From positions 32,308 to 42,560 of the forward strand of contig PBNG01000018.1 of assembly GCA_002723015.1 (NCBI GenBank): a stretch of 10,253 bases of DNA, read 5' to 3'. The position numbers and the translations under genes are program-made. The stretch is from Roseibacillus sp. Its GTDB lineage: Bacteria > Verrucomicrobiota > Verrucomicrobiae > Verrucomicrobiales > Akkermansiaceae. Positions 7,771 through 10,253 of the stretch are shown in pieces. Below the pieces are notes generated by a model. The model was given only the letters and a program-made list of their open reading frames with translations. It was not told the origin of the DNA and searched no databases. Positions within the stretch are counted from its first letter, which is position 1. Every line of letters begins with the position of its first letter.

Positions 7771-8079
7771 TCATGACCCGTCGTAAACCTTGGTTCCCAG
7801 AACATCCACGCTGTCAACGACCGCCACCACTGCCGCATCAACGGGGATCTGTTTCAGGCCTCCAGCCTGCCTCGCGGAGCTTCCCTGGCAGAACATCACG
7901 AGCGACCCCTCTCCCGCGCCAACCGTATCCACAGCAACAATGGTATTACCACCATTCCTGAACCTCGTCGGATCAGCCTCGTCGATAAGCTGCGGACGCA
8001 GCATGAGGAGCTTGCGCCCCACCATGCTCTCATCCTTCTTCGTAGCCACCACGTGGCCAATGACCTCTGCGAGAAACAT
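7771..8079 (-). CDS. BMC-P shell vertex protein (EutN/CcmL family)
   Basis: A 102-residue EutN/CcmL protein, the most canonical of the three in this operon. MFLAEVIGHVVATKKDESMVGRKLL opens with the first strands, VDTVGAGEGSLVMFCQGSSAR (50-70) holds the hallmark turn and the QGSSAR segment found in carboxysome and Eut/Pdu vertex proteins, and IPVDAAVVAVVDSVDV closes the fold. Five copies make a pentamer at each vertex. The start ATG at 8079 has GGGAG close upstream. It lies 18 bases after a BMC-H stop and 28 bases before the aldehyde dehydrogenase start, within one transcript. Confidence 0.93.
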   Translation of the reverse strand: MFLAEVIGHVVATKKDESMVGRKLLMLRPQLIDEADPTRFRNGGNTIVAVDTVGAGEGSLVMFCQGSSARQAGGLKQIPVDAAVVAVVDSVDVLGTKVYDGS

Positions 8080-8097
8080 TACTCCCGGGGATCCTCT

Positions 8098-8409
8098 CTA
8101 TTTGGCCTTCGGAGAGGCCTTTGGAGCAGGCTTCTTGCTTACGATAACCTTGTCGACGGCCTCGTCAGGTCGGGCAATGACGTGAGCGGTAACCACTTCG
8201 CCAAGGCTCGCAGCTGTATCTGCCCCAGCATCGATCGCAGCTTTTACTGCTGCCACATCACCGGTAACCACCGCATTACATAGGCCGCTTCCTATGCTCT
8301 TCATTGGCCCTGTCAACTCGACGCTTGCAGCCTTGAGGGCCGCATCTACGCCACTGACGAGACAACACAATCCGCGCGTCTCGAGAAGTCCTACTGCTTG
8401 TTTTCCCAT
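8098..8409 (-). CDS. BMC-H shell hexamer protein with Lys/Pro/Ala tail
   Basis: A 103-residue single BMC domain that forms the flat hexameric tiles of the shell. GKQAVGLLETRGL starts the fold, K26 corresponds to the hexamer-edge lysine of PduA, and KSIGSG (37-42) is the pore loop, one residue longer than in the second BMC-H of this operon. VIARPDEAV (77-85) replaces the VIPRPHEDL of its two paralogues. The last 17 or so residues (IVSKKPAPKASPKAK) form a basic Lys/Pro/Ala tail absent in the other two. It might face the lumen or the cytoplasm and bind a partner, which is speculation. It has no obvious ribosome binding site, and its start is 14 bases after the acetate kinase stop. Confidence 0.93.
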   Translation of the reverse strand: MGKQAVGLLETRGLCCLVSGVDAALKAASVELTGPMKSIGSGLCNAVVTGDVAAVKAAIDAGADTAASLGEVVTAHVIARPDEAVDKVIVSKKPAPKASPKAK

Positions 8410-8423
8410 TGTTCTGTTGTTGT

Positions 8424-9602
8424 TTAATTTAAATTCGTAACTTTCTGATAAACTTCTCGCGCAAGGACGAGCTCCTCATTCGCCGGTATGACGAGAACCT
8501 GCACCCGGGAATTCTCTCCACTGATATTCGCTTCCCCTTCACTCAGAGCTTGGTTTTTCTCTCCATCCAATGATAGGCCCCAGTCCTCCAGACCCTCACA
8601 GACCGCCGACCTGAGCCACGGGTTGTTTTCCCCAATTCCCGCCGTAAACACCAGAGCATCGAGCCCGCCGAGTTCGAAAAGCATCGAGGACGACCAACGT
8701 CGGATCTCATAGACAAAAAGATCAATCGCGAGACACGCGTCGGGGTTGCCATTAAGGGCTGCTGCACGAACGTCGCGCATGTCATTACCCACCCCTGAAA
8801 CTCCCAGGAGACCACTTTCCGACGAAAGTTGACGCGAGGCCTCGTCCACACTAAGGCCGAGCGCCTTGGCGGCGTAGGGAAGAGCGCCGGCGTCGAGATC
8901 TCCCACCCTGTTGTTCTGCGGCACCCCGCTCTGCGGGGAAAATCCCATGCTGCTACTGACTGCTATTCCATTTCGGATACCAGTCACCGAGCTGCTTCCT
9001 CCAAGATGGCAGGATATCACGCGCAGGGGCCGCTCCAGATCGCGCGGCCCCTCACGGTAGAGCCCACGAACCATCCTGGCGACATCGGGCCGTCCCAGCA
9101 CCTCAGCAGACCTTTCCGCAATGAACTTATGACTCGCTCCATGAAAACCATGCCGCCTGATACCGGCCTCATACCAGGTTCTGGGGATCGCATAGCGTGT
9201 TCCTGCCTCTGGTAGCCACTGGTAAAAGGCGGTCTCGAAAAGAGCTACTCTCCTGGCTTCAGGAAGGATCTCCCGAAACTGCCGGATTCCGGCAGCATAT
9301 GCCGGGTTATGCGCCGGAGCGACATCAGCAAACCCCTCAAGAGCCTCAATCACCTCCTCTCCAGCTTCGACGCAGCCACTCAGATTTCGACCCAGCACAG
9401 TCTTAAACCCCACTGCTTCGATCTCGTGCGGCGAGGCCACGCCATCTTCCTCGAGAGCGTCCAGAGCACTTCGAATAGCCTCCCCGTGATCAGCAACACG
9501 CTCATATCCACCTTCAGCCAACTGCCTCTCCGCATTCTCACCCATTTCAAAAAGGCGGAATTTGAAGGAGGTTGAACCAAGGTTGGCCACGAGAATCTTC
9601 AC
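8424..9602 (-). CDS. ackA: Acetate kinase homologue of the BMC operon (divergent active site)
   Basis: A 392-residue ASKHA-fold acetate kinase, expected to transfer phosphate from acyl phosphate to ADP at the end of the BMC pathway; the natural substrate may be lactyl rather than acetyl phosphate. Conserved: N7 and S10-S12 in NLGSTSFKF, H154 in GFHGASHK, H199 in CHLGG, R232 in NNRVGD, the adenosine segment FTAGIGEN (319-326), and the E376/E377 pair in PANEEL. Changed against Methanosarcina thermophila AckA by my alignment: R91 is K67, D148 is E123 and N211 is G202, and HRVVHGGE reads FKTVLGRN. From memory, planctomycete BMC kinases share the FK, FET and HLGGSSS changes, so this looks like a subfamily trait rather than decay. 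About 20 extra residues (171-191) precede the CHLGG strand. It starts at GTG 9602 with no clear ribosome binding site, and lies between BMC-H genes. Confidence 0.9.
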   Translation of the reverse strand: MKILVANLGSTSFKFRLFEMGENAERQLAEGGYERVADHGEAIRSALDALEEDGVASPHEIEAVGFKTVLGRNLSGCVEAGEEVIEALEGFADVAPAHNPAYAAGIRQFREILPEARRVALFETAFYQWLPEAGTRYAIPRTWYEAGIRRHGFHGASHKFIAERSAEVLGRPDVARMVRGLYREGPRDLERPLRVISCHLGGSSSVTGIRNGIAVSSSMGFSPQSGVPQNNRVGDLDAGALPYAAKALGLSVDEASRQLSSESGLLGVSGVGNDMRDVRAAALNGNPDACLAIDLFVYEIRRWSSSMLFELGGLDALVFTAGIGENNPWLRSAVCEGLEDWGLSLDGEKNQALSEGEANISGENSRVQVLVIPANEELVLAREVYQKVTNLN

Positions 9603-9626
9603 GGTGATGTCGACTGAAGCCCGGAG

Positions 9627-9899
9627 TTACATTTCAACCAAGCCTGCGAGATCCTCGTGGGGTCGAGGGATCACCTGAGTCGAGGCAACCTCACCAACTT
9701 GTGAGGCAGCCTCCGCTCCTGCGTCGATGCCCGCCTTTACCGCCGCCACGTCACCCGCGAAAAAGCCGGTGACAAGTCCAGCGCCAATCTTGGTCCATCC
9801 CAGCATGGAGACGTCTGCCGCCTTGAGAGCGGCGTCCGAAGCCTCGATCAGGGAGACGAGTCCCCGCGTTTCTATAATTCCTACTGCTTGTTTAGCCAT
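9627..9899 (-). CDS. BMC-H shell hexamer protein
   Basis: A 90-residue single BMC domain protein. AKQAVGIIETRGL (2-14) begins the fold, K26 is the edge lysine, KIGAG (37-41) is the pore loop with the lysine found in PduA, GDVAAVKAGIDAGAEAA follows, and VIPRPHEDL (76-84) closes the core. Length is normal for the family. It starts at ATG 9899, 18 bases after the first BMC-H stop, without a strong ribosome binding site, and ends 24 bases before the acetate kinase start. It is close to the first BMC-H but differs at the pore, so the two may be mixed tiles with different permeability (inference). Confidence 0.95.
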   Translation of the reverse strand: MAKQAVGIIETRGLVSLIEASDAALKAADVSMLGWTKIGAGLVTGFFAGDVAAVKAGIDAGAEAASQVGEVASTQVIPRPHEDLAGLVEM

Positions 9900-9917
9900 G
9901 GTTCTAGAGAGTATTGG

Positions 9918-10190
9918 TTAGGAGAGATCAAAGCGTTTCAGAAGGTCCTCATGAGGCCTCGGAATGACGTGGGAACTGATCAACTCTCCCACCTTGTCAG
10001 CGGCCTCCGCTCCAGCGTCCACCGCCGCCTTTACGCTCCCGACGTCACCCTGCACGATCGTGGTCAGGAATCCTGCTCCGATGGAGATCTGCTTGATGAA
10101 GCCAACATCAGCAGCCTTCACCATCGCGTCGGCAGCCTCCACGTTGCCCGCGTAGCCTTTTGTTTCAATTAGTCCGAGAGCCTGTCTCAT
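9918..10190 (-). CDS. BMC-H shell hexamer protein, first gene of the visible operon
   Basis: A 90-residue single BMC domain protein. RQALGLIETKGY opens the fold, DAMVKAADV carries the edge lysine K25 in nearly the PduA wording, the pore loop is SIGAG (36-40) with serine where the second BMC-H has lysine, and VIPRPHEDL (75-83) closes the core. It starts at ATG 10190 with AAGGA 7 bases upstream, the best ribosome binding site in the operon, which suits a highly made shell protein. Whether more operon genes precede it cannot be seen. Confidence 0.95.
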   Translation of the reverse strand: MRQALGLIETKGYAGNVEAADAMVKAADVGFIKQISIGAGFLTTIVQGDVGSVKAAVDAGAEAADKVGELISSHVIPRPHEDLLKRFDLS

Positions 10191-10197
10191 TTTCTTT

Positions 10198-10201
10198 TCC
10201 T
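10198..10201 (-). promoter_or_regulatory. Ribosome binding site of the first BMC-H gene
   Basis: AGGA on the minus strand, 7 bases before the ATG at 10190, in an A-rich context. It is stronger than at most other genes here, where Shine-Dalgarno motifs are weak or missing. Confidence 0.6.
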
Positions 10202-10224
10202 TTGGTTATTTGGTTCGTCGTTTC

Positions 10225-10246
10225 GTGAGCTATTTTAGCAACTCAC
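10225..10246. promoter_or_regulatory. Interrupted palindrome in the leader of the BMC operon
   Basis: GTGAGCTA and its complement arms (GTGA/TCAC outside, GCTA/TAGC inside) surround a TTT centre, with a 3-base bulge (AAC) on one side. It lies 35 to 56 bases upstream of the first BMC-H start. It could be an operator for the sugar-responsive regulator of the locus, or the hairpin of an upstream terminator. No T-run follows it on the minus strand, which speaks against a terminator. Confidence 0.35.
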
Positions 10247-10253
10247 AATAAGT

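Noticed and set aside
7743..7841. A 33-residue N-terminal extension of the aldehyde dehydrogenase
   Set aside because: It would overlap the preceding BMC-P gene, and the encapsulation helix with a ribosome binding site begins at 7742.
1..10253. CRISPR arrays, tRNA or rRNA genes, insertion sequences
   Set aside because: No spaced direct repeats, no cloverleaf or rRNA-like stretches and no transposase or terminal inverted repeats were recognised by eye.

Overview
The window carries most of a bacterial microcompartment (BMC) operon plus two unrelated gene groups. All genes I can support are on the minus strand, so transcription runs from the right edge to the left. The shell and enzyme set (three BMC-H, three BMC-P/EutN, a divergent acetate kinase, a CoA-acylating aldehyde dehydrogenase, a class II aldolase) matches the Planctomycetes-Verrucomicrobia type of BMC, known from Planctopirus limnophila to break down L-fucose and L-rhamnose. 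With the PVC-style alpha-2-macroglobulin next door, this points to a Verrucomicrobia or Planctomycetes member, possibly a marine polysaccharide degrader. The phylum is an inference from gene types.

Layout in order of transcription. 10253-10191: leader with an interrupted palindrome and a clear ribosome binding site. 10190-4555: nine tightly packed genes with gaps of 2 to 27 bases: BMC-H, BMC-H, acetate kinase, BMC-H, BMC-P, aldehyde dehydrogenase, BMC-P, BMC-P, aldolase. 4554-4344: an intergenic stretch with a tandem repeat that could regulate the next genes. 4343-2913: DNA polymerase IV (dinB) and a small DUF3820 protein, probably one transcript. 2912-2793: a spacer with two small hairpins. 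2792-1: the N-terminal 930 codons of a secreted alpha-2-macroglobulin-like protein that runs off the left edge.

How the BMC genes work together (family knowledge): the aldolase splits a phosphorylated deoxy-ketose (fuculose-1-P or rhamnulose-1-P) into DHAP and L-lactaldehyde. The aldehyde dehydrogenase converts the toxic aldehyde to an acyl-CoA, a phosphotransacylase (not in this window) makes the acyl phosphate, and the acetate kinase homologue recovers ATP. Hexagonal BMC-H tiles and BMC-P vertex pentamers enclose the pathway. No BMC-T gene is visible, as expected for this BMC type. Missing here and probably to the right of the window are the phosphotransacylase, a regulator and sugar kinase/isomerase genes.

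The system class is already described, so I do not claim a new one. The points most worth checking are the altered active-site positions of the kinase, the N- and C-terminal extensions of the aldolase, and a tryptophan-packed insert in the macroglobulin.
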